Under the pieces are notes generated by a model. It saw only the letters and a list, made by a program, of their open reading frames with translations, was not told the origin of the DNA and made no database searches. DNA of 64,000 nucleotides, from the NCBI GenBank assembly GCA_032358255.1, contig JAULBX010007773.1:248001-312000 (forward strand), given 5' to 3'. Origin of the DNA: Heterotrichella gracilis. Taxonomy: Eukaryota; Sar; Xanthophyceae; Tribonematales; Xanthonemataceae. The position numbers and the translations under genes were made by a program. Below, piece after piece: positions 19,863 to 31,919 of the stretch; the stretch's first letter is position 1; every line of letters begins with the position of its first letter.

Positions 19863-22844
19863 TCACTCTGACCCACTGGAGGTGCCACTGCTTGAGCTGC
19901 TGCCTCCCGAGCTGCTGCTGGTGCTGCCACTGCTCTGGGACCCGCTCTCGCTGCCACTGCTGCTGCTGGGCGACGTCTTGCGCGCCTGCTTGCGCGGTGG
20001 GGAAGGGCTGGGCTTGCGGCGCTCCACCACCTCCCTGCACAGCCACACATGTGGTGTAAGTACGGCTGGGCACAGCTAAGCATGTGACATATGCCCTGGA
20101 GCTCGCATGGGGCACAATGGGTCTGCTGAGCTGGCAGTACAATTTACTGCAAAGACTGGCATTGCAAAATATGCGGCGAGATGCCATCGTGAATATAAGC
20201 AACACGCCATTGCCACCCCGCATGCAGGAGCGACAGACGTGGTCATCGCAGAACCCCGCAAGCCGCCACACCCTCAAGCTGCACACCCCTACAATGCTAG
20301 TTACCTTGCTGCCCGACCGCTCCTCTCCTGTTCAGGCTGCCTGGCACGGGCGCTGCGGTCGTCTACCCTGGCGCCTCTGTCATCTTCCTTGCCATCATCC
20401 CCCCCCCTGGGACGCCTGCCCTCCTCCTCCCGCCTGTCCCTCCCCGGTGCCCGCTCCACATGCCGCTCACGCTCATCCCGCAGTGCTGGCCGCTCACGTT
20501 CATCCCGCTCCACAGGCCGCTCCCGCCTGGGCTCAGCTGCCCGCTGCCTGGTGTCGGACCTGCATGAGGGCGCGTGCCTAACTTCAGCTCAAGAACTGCC
20601 TGCCATGGACAAGGTGCAACGCTGCCATGGTGCACAGCATGTATGAGCAGCAATGGAATTAAATATTAATTATAGATTGCATGCGTTTAACCAGTGCAGC
20701 CAGATTAGCAGTCAGCCTTGCACAAGGAATGCCAAGCAGATCCACCAAATGCAGCGCCAGGAGCAGGCATGTACCTCTCAGCATCATGGCGCGTCGGCTC
20801 ATACCACCCCCGCTTGCTGTCCAGCCTGTCATCCTGCCGCTCCCTATCACCCCGCTTCCTGTCTCGAGGGTCAACTTCATGCACCTCCTTCCTGGTTGGC
20901 TCCTCAAAAATGGTCGGCTGCCGGGTGCTGGCTTTCTCGCCATTGCTGGCAGCACCCTTGCTAGCTTTTTCAACATCTTTGCTGGCCTTTTGGCTTTTGC
21001 GTGGAAGAGGTGGCTCAGAGTCCAAGCTGCTGGTGTCAGAGCCTGATGAGGATTCAGACCCCGAGCTGGATGACGATTCACCGCTGGAGGATGACTCTGA
21101 TCCTGATGAAGGTTCTGACCCCGAGGAGCTGCTACTGGGTGCAGGCTGCTTAAGCTTTTTCCTTGCGTCCTCAGGTGCCTTTGCACGCGCAGCCTTGGCT
21201 TCCCTGCACATGCACCCCAGCGCTGTCACTTCTTGACCTGCCCAATGCCCCACCGTCCACGTCACCACCCACAATGTAAATCACACACACACAAATTGTG
21301 TAGGTGCCAGTGGCAGATGGATCATCATGCAACAGCGATCCACCGCAGCCAAAGCAACTCATACGCCTACGTACCTGGCAGGGGGAGGCGACACCTCCCG
21401 CCCATGACCACCATCGTCATCCGAGTAGCCCTGTGGATCATAGCGCTCAGGAGCCTCCTCGCTTTTCTTGTAGAATTCCCCTGGAGGTGGGGACTCCGCA
21501 TGCTTGCGCTTGGCCTTCTTGGCAGCCCGTGCCAGCTCCTCGGCGCGGCGCTTGCTGATGGGCTTGCCACCCTTCACCACCGCCTGGGACAGCCTTGACT
21601 TGCCCAGCTCTGCAGCCTGCATTAAGCATGACCAGCGCAGAATTAGGAATGAATGGTGGCAGGGCAACAGGCTCAGGGAAACTTGGGCAAGCTGGTGCAC
21701 TGCCTGAACGTTGCACGGGTGGACCCGTGACACGCAGGTAGAGCCATTCCAGTTTAACCAGCGCTGACATGATGGGCAGGCAGGACGCTACCTGCTTCAG
21801 AACGCAGCACAGGCCCAGCTCCAAGGAATGCAGGGAAGTGAGGCACAAGGTGGCCTCTAGCAGCTGTTGCGACCACCGCAGAATGGGGGGGTGCTTGTGT
21901 GCGTGCTGCATGTGACGGCATGGTGCCTACCTTCCTTTGCTCCTCGCGCTGGCGTTCCAGCTCCTCCCGCTGCTGCTTCTCCAGCTTTGCCTTCTTCTTC
22001 TCCGCTCTCTTCCTCTCCTTCTCAGCGAGCTTGCGCTCCTTCTCGCGCTTCTTGCGGTCCTTCTCACGCTGCTTTATCTCCTGCTCCCGCTGGGCGGCCT
22101 TCTCCACCCTGCGCTGCTCCTGCAGCTCCCGGTTGAACGCCTCGCCCTCAACGATGTCACCCAAACCAAGCGCATCCCGCAGCTTCAGCTGCTGCTCCTG
22201 CTTGCGCTTGGCCAACTCATGCGTCTCGTGGGTCAGCCTGCGTAGCAATAGCTGATTGAGTCGCCGCCACATATTCTTGCAAAGATAATGACGACATGGC
22301 GGTAGCTTTTGTTGAAACTAGCGAATGCACTTTGGTGCGAAGGTCACCAGACCCAGGAAAGTGGCGTACTTTTCTGCAGTCTGCGCCTCGCTGGGTTGTG
22401 CAGCCTCAGCCTCGAGCTCTGCACGCTTCTCAGCAACCTTGGCAGCCACTTCCTCTTCACCGAACCTGCAAAATAGTGGTTGGTGGTGTTTAACGCCGCG
22501 TTCATGTGTGCAGGGCACACCAGATGGACTAGAAAGAAACCATATGCATGCATATGCATCATGTGTGCTAGCCGCATGCCTGGTAGCCCTTGTCTCTGAA
22601 CAAATGCTACGCACCCTTGTTCCGTGAGCTCACCCTCCAGCTGCATAAGCTTCAATTCAATGTCGCGCTTTTTGTTATGTTGCAGAATCTCTTGATTTGG
22701 TTTCTTGTGGACTGGGGGTTTGTCCCCATTCTGCTCCTGCTGGTTGCGTTGGGGTGGGCCTCTTCGCAAGTTGAACTTGTTGTTTTGCACATAACCACTT
22801 GTTCCCGACCCCCTAACGCTCAGCAACCCAATCCCATTGTACAT
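19863..22844 (-). CDS. CWC21/SRRM2-like pre-mRNA splicing factor (cwf21 domain)
   Basis: Seven exons on the minus strand: 22615-22844, 22370-22465, 21931-22237, 21375-21616, 20775-21203, 20305-20559, 19863-20034; 576 residues. The start MYNGIGLLSVRGSGTSGYVQ is the hallmark N-terminus of Cwc21/SRm300, followed by the cwf21 helix region (PNQEILQHNKKRDIELK...LTEQGFGEEEVAAKVAEKR). Cwc21 contacts Prp8 and Snu114 in the catalytic spliceosome. Then comes a long charged coiled coil rich in Lys, Glu and Arg (about residues 130-215). Last is a disordered tail with Arg/Glu/Asp stretches and two Ser/Glu/Gly tracts, rather than the dense RS repeats of animal SRRM2. It is divergent from the IDM1-like gene across 22845-24358. 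Confidence 0.88.
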
Positions 22845-24358
22845 CGTGCCACTGAGGGGGAGGTGGGCACCCTGTCAGTGGGTGTCTGGGACACGGTTTA
22901 CACTAGAAGCCACGGTGATTAAAAGCTGCAGCAGCTTTAAGAAAAACTATGTATTGTAGAAGACCTAGCCAGCACTCTGATGGGTTTCTTGGCACGAGTC
23001 CAAAGGAGCACAGTTCCACGTTCACCGTTGCCTGCCAAGTGGGTAATCAGGGCTCAATCACAAACAGCTGATGGACAGCGGCGCAACACTATGCACGCTT
23101 ATAATGTGCCGTGGCCTGATGAAAAGTACTTTCAAACAAACAGCAAGCAGCAAAAGGGTTTCCAAGCTTAAAAGCAATTGAGCTCTGCGCAGCCTTCCCC
23201 TCCCCGTTTCTTGCGGAGTAATAAACAGGTTGGCAACAGGTCGACTTCAACGAGCAATCGTGCCAGAAAGGAGGCAAAAGTGAGGACTAAGTGGTCGCAA
23301 CAAACCACTCCAAGTCAATTTTGCACGCTGTGTGTCCTGTGGACGACGGGGAAGAGGAGCTTGCGCAGGAAGAAGCACCCCCTAGGGAGTGGATGAGGCC
23401 AACAGGTAAAATACTGCGTTTGGCGCCCCAGGTTCTGTCGATTCTCTACATGCTTGTTTTGAACGTTGCCCATAGCTTTGAAAGAAGCTGAAGGGGTTTC
23501 TTGTGTGCAACTTTTCTTGGAAGCCTCCCTTGAATGCACTTGTGTGGAGATTGCCTGTCGTTGAAAACCATGCCCCTTTCTGTTCAAAATTTGGTAGCTA
23601 TTGGTGTCCCGCACTTTGGTCCCACCAGTGGGTAGCAGGCTTTTCATTTGAATGGTCTTCAGTAGGGAAATAGGTGTAACTCCCAGCTAGGTATGACTCC
23701 GGCTGGCCTGTTGGGGTTGACTGCCGGTTCTTATACTTGTGCCCTCAACCTCGCGCCTGTCCGTATGTGCCAGTTGTTTGGACGAAACACTTGGTTGCTA
23801 GTGTATAATGTGGGGTTGTGTTGTGACTAGGATGACCAGGACTTGTGACGCCGTTGAAACGAGCCGTTGAAATGCATACATAGTTTGAATTTCATATCAG
23901 GTACCTGTGAGCCCCTGGTGTTCACAAGCTTGTGACACGGACCACTGCACCGTGCATAATTTTCGAGAAGCTTCTGCATCTATGCGTACACCGGCGCAGT
24001 GTTTCCTGTCACCGCTCTCCACACGGTGCGAGTGTCCTACTCTTGGACCCGCTAGGCGAGCCCTCTCAAGGCCTAGGCTTGCAAGTAACCTCCCTAAGCG
24101 TGCAACAAAGCTTCCCGACTTGCATATAAAACCTGGCAGCGCCTTCTTGTCTGTGCAAGTTACAGAGCGCCTTGTTGCTGCAGGTTCCATGCCTCACCTG
24201 GTGTCAGCTGTCAGTGTCAGGTTGCCTGGGGGTCATCTACCGATCCAGGCTGTGACTTCAAGGCCACAGGAAAGCTGCCGACGGCTTGGAATTAGCTTGA
24301 TGGCGCGACGCAGGAGTGTCTTCTCGTGCCAGCACTGGGAAGCAACTTGAGGTTGGCC
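22845..24358. promoter_or_regulatory. Divergent intergenic region between CWC21 and the IDM1-like gene
   Basis: Both flanking genes point away from this stretch, so it should carry both promoters. A small open frame at 22980-23171 starts with ATG and has a targeting-peptide look (MGFLARVQRSTVPRSPLPAK). A separate acidic open stretch at 23300-23404 ends in a GT donor-like site. I could not join them into a convincing gene. Confidence 0.4.
24125..24131 (+). promoter_or_regulatory. TATA-like box
   Basis: TATAAAA lies 228 bp upstream of the IDM1-like start codon, in the right orientation and at a plausible distance for a leader of about 200 nt. It is called on motif alone. Confidence 0.35.
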
Positions 24359-27300
24359 ATGCCTTCTGACTCGCCTCTGCCGCTACCTACCACTATGTCA
24401 CGAGCACAGGAGGGGCTGGTGACAAGTGGCAAGCAGGATGAAGAAAGCACAGGGCCCTCTGCACCCATCATTGTAGTATCAGAAGCCTCCACGGGGATGA
24501 GTGCGATCGCCCGTCTCTTGCAGCTCCAGCAGTCAGCATTCAGCATGGCTATCAGCGCTGTAGCACCGCAGCTGCAAGCGGCTGAAGACAGCCAAAAGCA
24601 GCTTGAAGATGGTGGCATGGATCAAATAGCAGCAGCAGACAGTGCTCCCACAACTGCAGCGCCACCTGTTGCAGTGATGGCAGCTCCAACGCTGGAGTTG
24701 CACACGGACAGCGCGCTGCAAGAGGAAGCCCTCGTGGACGCCCTTGTTTGTGCAGATGAGAACCCAGCAGACCTAGACGCAATTGCACCAGCAGGGCCAG
24801 TGGAAGCGCTGGCAGGGCCAGTGGAAGCGCCGGCAGGACCAGTGGAAGCTCTCGCACCAGTAGGGCCAATGGAAGCACTTGCACCAGCAGGGCCAGTGGA
24901 AGCACTTGCACCTGCAGGGCCAGTGGAAACGTCTCCTCCCTCAGCCGTAGCATCTGGTGCTTCAGGTGCAGCTGGAAGTGGCTTGGAGGGTGGGGAGGCC
25001 AAGCGCAAAGCGGTGCGTGTCCTGTGCGTCTGTTGACTACAGTTGCAACACTGAGTTGTAAGGCATGAGCGCACCAATCCCTGCGCCAGTAATAGAAGCG
25101 AAGGCAGTCTGTTGATGCAGCAGTGAGGGCTCGGGCATTACTGTGGCTGATTAATCTTTGTTTTGCAGAGCAAGCGGGGCAAGCAGGAGCTGCACAGCCT
25201 GGGCATCACGCCTGGCATGGTCCTGGATGGCAAGCGTTTTCGGCGTTCGGTTGGTGACGCCACCACACCGCCTGCTTCAGCAACGTGCAGCCCACTGGGT
25301 GCAGCAGATGGTAGCAGCAGGTGAGGAAAAGGGTACAAAGGAACCACCTGCCAATATTCTGCCTGTGTCACAGTTCCAGAAGAGTGCGTGTTGCCTCTGC
25401 GCGCTGGGTCAAGACAAGCCTTTCCCTGCTGTTGCGCAGGTTACTTGACGCAGAGGCGTCGTTGCTAGGAGCTCAGGACCTAGCAACACTGACACACAGG
25501 TAGGGTTGCTGAGCACGATGCATACCCTAACTTTTTTGGGGTTGCCGTCCGCACACCACACCCTGTCCCCGTTTTGAACTCGATCTTTGCAGCAAGTTCT
25601 CAGTATCCCCATCCCATGCCTGCTTGCTTCAGGTCCCATGTGCTGGGTGATGGCCTTGGCATGCCAACTGTTGGTCCTGGTCTCCTGCAATCAGCCAGCA
25701 GGGGTGGAGTGGACCTGATGGCTGATATCATCGGGTAAGCATGCTATATACGCACAACCCCACAAGGCGATGCGTGTGGTCTGCATTCCTACCTCAGGCT
25801 AGTACATTGCTGCACGTGATAATGTAGCGGGGTAAAAATTAGTGCTTGCCATGCCACATTACATGGCATGTTGCTCCCATCTGAGGCATGTGCCCCCGTC
25901 CTCACAGGCAAGCTCAGGCTGCCCCGCCGCGCATCCGGGTTGTGCTGCCCAACCCCGGCGGAAGCAGGGCTGCATCGCTACCTGGCTGTTTGCCTGGGGA
26001 CCCGTGCGCATGCCCAGAGCCGCACCCGCACCCGGGCTCCGAGCCAGACCCCGCTGTGGTGCATGTGCCCCCCGGCCTCTCTTTGGAAACGGTGCTCAAC
26101 GCCGATTTCATGCGAATAGTGAAGCAGGTCCGTGCCCAGCACTCTCCACCATTCTTCATTATTTTATATACTATGCAATGCTTCGTTGCAATGTAAAGTT
26201 GTTTATGAATTCGTCCTATTTTTGTGGCGTACATTTTCACTTCACAAGATCAACCTGCGCATCGCAAATTCTTTTATTTGCTCAGCCACATTATTGATTT
26301 GCCCAACCACGTAGCATCCTACGGTGCTCGCCTCGGAAGCCTCACATGATCTTGTGAAACAGGTGGCCTACAGCGGCGACCCGCCCGCCAACGGCATGTT
26401 CCATGTGAAGCACGTTCTGCGCTCGGGGGCGCTGATGGGCCACTCGGTGGAGCACCGCAACCGCCAGGGCCGCATCACGCTGACGGGCATGGTCAACCAG
26501 GACGGCACCATCGCGTGCGACTGCATGGCGTGCAATGGGGGCCCCGTCAGCTGTAGTGAGTTTGAGAGCCACGCGGGGAGCACCTTCAGGCGGCCGGCGG
26601 AGGCGATTTTCCTCACCAGAATCAATGCCTCGCTCAAGGTGCGCGGGGTTGCAGGGGTGGCGTGAAGGGATTTGGGCTTTGGACGGTGTGGGTGTGTGGG
26701 GGATTGAGGCGTTTTGCAGGGGTGGGATTGCATGGAAGGGCAAAAGGGCATGAAGGATTGGGACTGCATTCCGTGGCCAGTGTGATTGGGATGCGGCCCT
26801 GCGTGATAGGTGCAAAGCCATGGCTACATGTGCAATGCCGTGTGTGCTCTGAGGATGTTTTACTTCAGGGCAGCGCCATGATTGCGTGGATGGTTGGTGC
26901 TGTGGTATGCATGGTGATATTAACCAGCTAATCAATGGTTGTGTGTGTGGCTGCAGGACGTCATCCTCATGCTGAACAGCGGCGCGGTCGACCCCAACAT
27001 GGACATTTGCGTTGTGTGCGGGTTTGGTGGAAACCTGCTGTGCTGCGACGGCTGCCCCAACGCATACCACAGGGACTGCTTGGAGCAGGAGGACATACCA
27101 CAGGTGGGTACTACTGAGGGGCGCAGCATTGGTGGTACTGGTGGGGTACTGGGGGCACGGGTGGAGTACTGGGTGCCATTGCACGGCGGCTCGGCAACCG
27201 TAAAACGCACACGCTGATGTAGGAAGTACCGTAATTACCAGGTACAGGGCCTAAGTGCGTCCTTGCTGAGGCTCAAATGGCCCAGGTTGGCTGACAGGCA

Positions 27301-30300
27301 CCGTTCAGGGTTACGAATTTGGGTGCAAATATCTCAGGTCGTGAACATTTTTAGGGCTGAAGCTTGCATGGCATGGTAGAGCGGTGTTTGTTGGACGCAT
27401 CAGCAATGTGGTTGGCTGCGGCTGGCAGGATTCATGCATGCGCTTGTGCACCGTTTGTGTGGCCTGTCCCTCATCTCAATGTGCATAATTTGTGCAGGGC
27501 GATTGGTTCTGTCAAGCATGCCAGGCCTGCCAGAACACCAGCAGCAGGGCCAAGCGCCCCGCCCCAGCCAAGAAGGCGCCTGGTCCCCGGCCCCCCTGTA
27601 GCAAGCCCACCAAAAAGCCCTTGGGGCGGCCCCCCTCTAAGGCGGCCCCCAAGCCCTCCAAGGCACCCCAACCGGCACGCGTGCACATGACGGCCCCCCA
27701 GCAGGTTGGAGTGCAGACTGCCTGGGAGTTACTCTTGAAATCTGTTGAACCCCACAACTTAACCGCTTGCCCGATAGCTTGCTAGTTGGTGACATGCATG
27801 TTGAACAGCTCTGCCACAGTACCAACCAACCTAGCACCTATTTGTACTCGAGTCAAATTCAAATTGATGGCTTGGTACTCAGACTGTCAGAAATTGGCCT
27901 TGCACCTGCGTACGCCAACCAATCCAGTCTTGGCTCCCCGTGGCCCACTTCCCATCACCCACACATGGCCGCCCCCCGTGCAGGGCAACAAGTCGCGGCA
28001 CCAGCGCAACAGCAACAAGAACAAGCGCCTGTTCAGCACAGACCCCGGGGCGCTGCTGCACGGGGAGCGGCTGGCGTACTGCGAGCGGGACGGGGTGCTG
28101 CTGGGGGGCGCCGCGCACATCGACACCGCGGCAAGCTCCTTTGGCATCCTGTGCGACCACTGCGGGAAGGTGCTGTCGTGCTCGCAGTTTGAGGCGCATG
28201 CAGGTAGGGGGCGGGGCTCAGGGGGCCATGGATTGCAGCCACGGGGTGGGTGGGTGGGTGGGTGAAGGGGGGGACCACCCTCTTATGGATGGGCATGGCC
28301 AGGGGCTCACTGAATCCTGCGCCAGACCCGTAGACAGGCGTGTTCAATCTATGGATCATTTTCTCATCCGCATGCCGTGCACAGGCGCGTTGGTCTGTTG
28401 CGCTCGCCGCTCCCGCACTGGCCATATACTGGTGTGTTGCACTGCCCTGTTGGGCGTGCGGCACTGGGGCACGGAAATGAGTTGCATGTGTTTGGCGTGT
28501 GGATGCTCATGTGTGGTGCATTGCAGGCCGCGCCAGCCGCCGCGCGCCCTACGACCACATCTACAACGGCGAGGGGGTGTCCTTGCGCCAGCTGGCGGAG
28601 CGCATGCCGCAGACGGATGATGGCATGGGGGAGTGGCCGGAGGAGAGCGGGGTTGGGTTGGATGGTGCCGCTGGTCAGGGCGTGGGTGGGGACCATGGAA
28701 CCAATGGCTTGGTGGACAGGTGCGGCGCGTGCAGGTGGGAGTTGTTGGTGTGCTTTGGAACACGCTATTGGGGTGGGGTGGCGTGAAGGCTGCGACGTAG
28801 TGGGTTGTAATGTTTGAGCCCCACACCCACCCACCTCCATTTTCATGAAGGAAATGCGAAGAGTTCAAGAACGACAATTTAGAAAACGCAATTACCTTGC
28901 AAGGTGCTTGAGCTGGAAATCTCTGCGGGATGAAGCAAAAAAGTGGGGAATCATTGGGAAAAGAATGCTGAGATTGCGAATCAATGATATGAAAGTGTAT
29001 TCAATACCGCATGCCCCTCTCAGGTGCAAGGAGGTGCTGAGCGAGCTGGACCTGCTGGGCGGCGGCTGCATGGTGTGCCACATGGGCGACTTCCAGCCGC
29101 GCGGCTTTGGCCCGCGCACCATCATCCTGTGCGACTGCTGCGAGCGCGAGTACCACGTGGGGTGCCTGGCTGAGCAGGGCATGGCACAGCTGGAGGAGGT
29201 GCCCACTGGCAAGTGGTTCTGCAGCCCCGCATGCCAGGCGGTGGCCGACATCCTGGCGCAGCACCTGGCTGCGGGGCCCATGGCGCTGGAGGGCGACCAC
29301 TCGTGGCTGCTGCTCAGGGTGAGTGGGGGTTGGGTCAAGGGTTTTGGGGTCTCAAGGCAGGAGGAGCAAGGGGTCAATCTGGCCACCCACTGCGGTGCAA
29401 AGCAGTGTGGCATGAAAACATGTAGTTAATGGAAGCCATTTCCATTCTCTCCACTCCTCCTGCCTTGCATGTCATATGGATTGTATTTTGTGTGATGGGA
29501 TTCATCGTGGTGCCATGCCTCACCTCTTGCCCATGCGGCGCAGGGCAAGGACGGGTCCCACGCCACCACCTGGGCGCTCAAGGCTGTGCACGACACCCTG
29601 TCCGAGTCCTTTGACCCCATCATGGACCTGGTGTCTGGCCACGACCTCATGCCGGTCATGATCTACAGCAAGGAGGTGGGGGAGTGGGACTACAGCAACA
29701 TGTACTCGCTGCTGCTCAGGCACAAGGTGGGTAGTGGTGGTGGGGTGGGATATGGGTGGTGGGGTTGGCTACAGCATCCACATGGGTGGGGGGGTGGAGG
29801 GGTGGGGGGTTGGGGGGGGGGTAGCTACAGCAACGTGTTTCCAACGACGCAGCGCTGCTGTGAGGTACACTATCTGTGGTGTGGTGGCGGTGGCGTGGGT
29901 GTGTAATGGTGGTGGTACCCCTGCTGCTGATCGACTATCCACTGGGGGCTGCGGCAAGCACGGTGGCGCCACAAATGTATCACAAGTGTCATTGTTCCAT
30001 AGAATGTTTTTCACATGTGAGAATTTCTGTGCAGGGGAAGCCAGTGGCGGCCGCCGTGATGCGTGTGTTTGGCCCCCAGCTGGCCGAGCTGCCGCTGATC
30101 GCCACCCGCCTGTCTGCGCGGCGCCAGGGCCACTGCCGCGTGCTGCTCAACGCATTTGAGGAGCTGCTGGAGCGCGCGGGCGTGCGGCGCCTGGTGCTGC
30201 CGGCGGCGCACGAGACGGTTGACACCTGGCGGCGGGGCTTTGGGTTCAGCCAGGTGCAGGCAGAGGAGGTGCAGGTGGGTGCAAGAAGGGGGTTGGGAAG

Positions 30301-31919
30301 CGGCCTGTGTTTAAGTGGGCATGGCGAGGCACTAGAGTGGGCATGGACGTGTTCGTTTTCAAATGTATTTTTCACTAGAATGAGTGCATAATTGTTGCTA
30401 TTACTGCACCTTCATAATTTGTTGTTGGTGAAAAAACACCTGTGCTGTGGTCGTTGCGCCGCGATGCTCCTGCTTACCGTGCATGTGTGCCGCGCAGACC
30501 CTCAAATCCCAGCTGCGCATTCTCGTCTTCCCCGGGACAGAGGTTTTGCAGAAGGGCATCGGCAACCACACGCTTGAGGACCCGCTGCCGCCTACCAGCG
30601 CGCCAGCTGCTGCTCCACTGCCGGCGCCAGACACAGCACCTGAGGGTGAACAGCCATGCACCAGCGCACCTCCAGATGCACTGCCCGATGCACCGGTGGT
30701 GGCCGCTGCGGCTTCAGATGCCCTGCCCAATGCAGCTGTAGTGCCCACCGCGCTTTCAGATGCACTGCCAGATGCAGCTGCAGAGCTCATTGCGCCTTCA
30801 GATGCACTGCCGGCAGTACCAGCCGATTGTGCATTGGAGCCCATTGTGCCTGAGCATGCAGCTGCTGGCGAGCCGATGAGTGAGGAGCCGCTCAAGGCAT
30901 CGGTGGCGGCATCCGACCCAATGGACATTGCGCCTGCGCCACCCGGGGATGCCATCGTTGAGCAGCCAATTGGGCAGCCTGCTGCATCGGATGATGACAA
31001 GGATGCGCATGGCGCTGGGTCACCAGACGGTGCATCACATCCCGCTGAAGTGCAGCCTGCCACCGACAGCTGTCCCATCCTGCCAGCTGCTGAAGCAGAG
31101 CAAGCGGGTGCAGCTACCGGTGATGCACCACAGGGGGTTGAAGCACCAGCGAGCCCTTCGCCTCCATCCCTCGAGGTACCCATTGGTGAGGGGGTGGATG
31201 CGGATGGCCATGCGCACGTGGCCTCCACCTCAGCGGGAGCACAGCAGGCAGCGGAGCAGGTGCAGGGCGGGTGCAGCCAGGCCGCTGCACAGCACCAGGC
31301 TCCCGTCAGGGGGAGAAAGCGAGCCAGGGGGGGAAAGCGAGCCAGAAAGAAGGAGCAGCCTCCCCCGCCGGTGGAACAGGGGGAGGGGGTGGAGCAGGCA
31401 GTGGACCAGGCGCAAGGGGAGTGCAGCCAGGCGGCTTTGCAGCGTCAGGCGCCTCGCAAGGGGAGCAAACGGACCAGGAGAGGGGAGGGGCTGCCACCCC
31501 CGCCGGTGGAACAGGCCGAGGAGGAGGAGGGGGGGAAGGGAGCCCGGCGGCCCAGGAAGCGCACCAAGCGGGGTGGCAAACCCACCTCTACCCGCAGGCC
31601 ACCAGCAGCAGTGCAGGAGGCCCCCGCTCCGCCTGCGCTGCCTGAAGCCAGCCCCGCACCCACACCCGCCCGAGCCCCCGGTAGGGCGGGGCGGAGGGGG
31701 GAGGCGAGCCCATTGGTCGATGTCAGGCGGGGCGCCAGACGGGCGGTGGTGGTGGAGGAAGCGGGTCCGCCTGGGGCGGCGGCTCGCCGGAGGAATACGG
31801 GGGTTCAAGCCAAGAATGCGGCGGCTCAAGACCAGGTGCTTGTCAAGGCGACGACCAAGCCTGAGGCATCGGGCGCCACTGGCTTGCGGGTTCGGCTGCG
31901 CACTAAGAGGGCGGCCTGA
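24359..31919 (+). CDS. IDM1/ROS4-like protein: two TPL-binding-type domains, two PHD fingers, GNAT acetyltransferase
   Basis: Fourteen exons: 24359-25012, 25169-25320, 25440-25499, 25633-25734, 25908-26127, 26363-26638, 26957-27103, 27498-27704, 27984-28203, 28527-28719, 29024-29318, 29544-29726, 30035-30274, 30498-31919; 1456 residues. Order: a low-complexity start with tandem GPVEA-type repeats; a first TDBD-like domain (about 397-488); a PHD finger (about 505-546, [21 protein letters not shown] then WFCQAC); an AT-hook-like [10 protein letters not shown]; a second TDBD-like domain (about 607-720); a second PHD (about 755-830); a GNAT fold with acetyl-CoA motif RRQGHCR; then a tail of about 470 residues with Ala/Pro repeats and Lys/Arg clusters. 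In Arabidopsis IDM1 this architecture acetylates histone H3 and helps active DNA demethylation. The same role here is inference. Confidence 0.85.
29821..29866 (+). repeat. Partial copy of the end of IDM1-like exon 12 in the next intron
   Basis: GCTACAGCAACGTGT and the later GCTGCTG match the end of exon 12 (GACTACAGCAACATGTACTC, GCTGCTGCTC at 29688-29719). A further scrap, GGCTACAGCATCCACATGG, lies near 29766. The surrounding 29727-29822 is very G-rich with several runs of four or more G. Confidence 0.5.

Noticed and set aside
22980-23404. Possible small targeted protein between CWC21 and the IDM1-like gene
   Set aside because: An ATG frame with a leader-like start and a nearby acidic open stretch exist, but phases and splice sites could not be joined convincingly.
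24326-24358. Upstream extension of the IDM1-like frame
   Set aside because: The extension starts at GTG, not ATG; the first true ATG is 24359.
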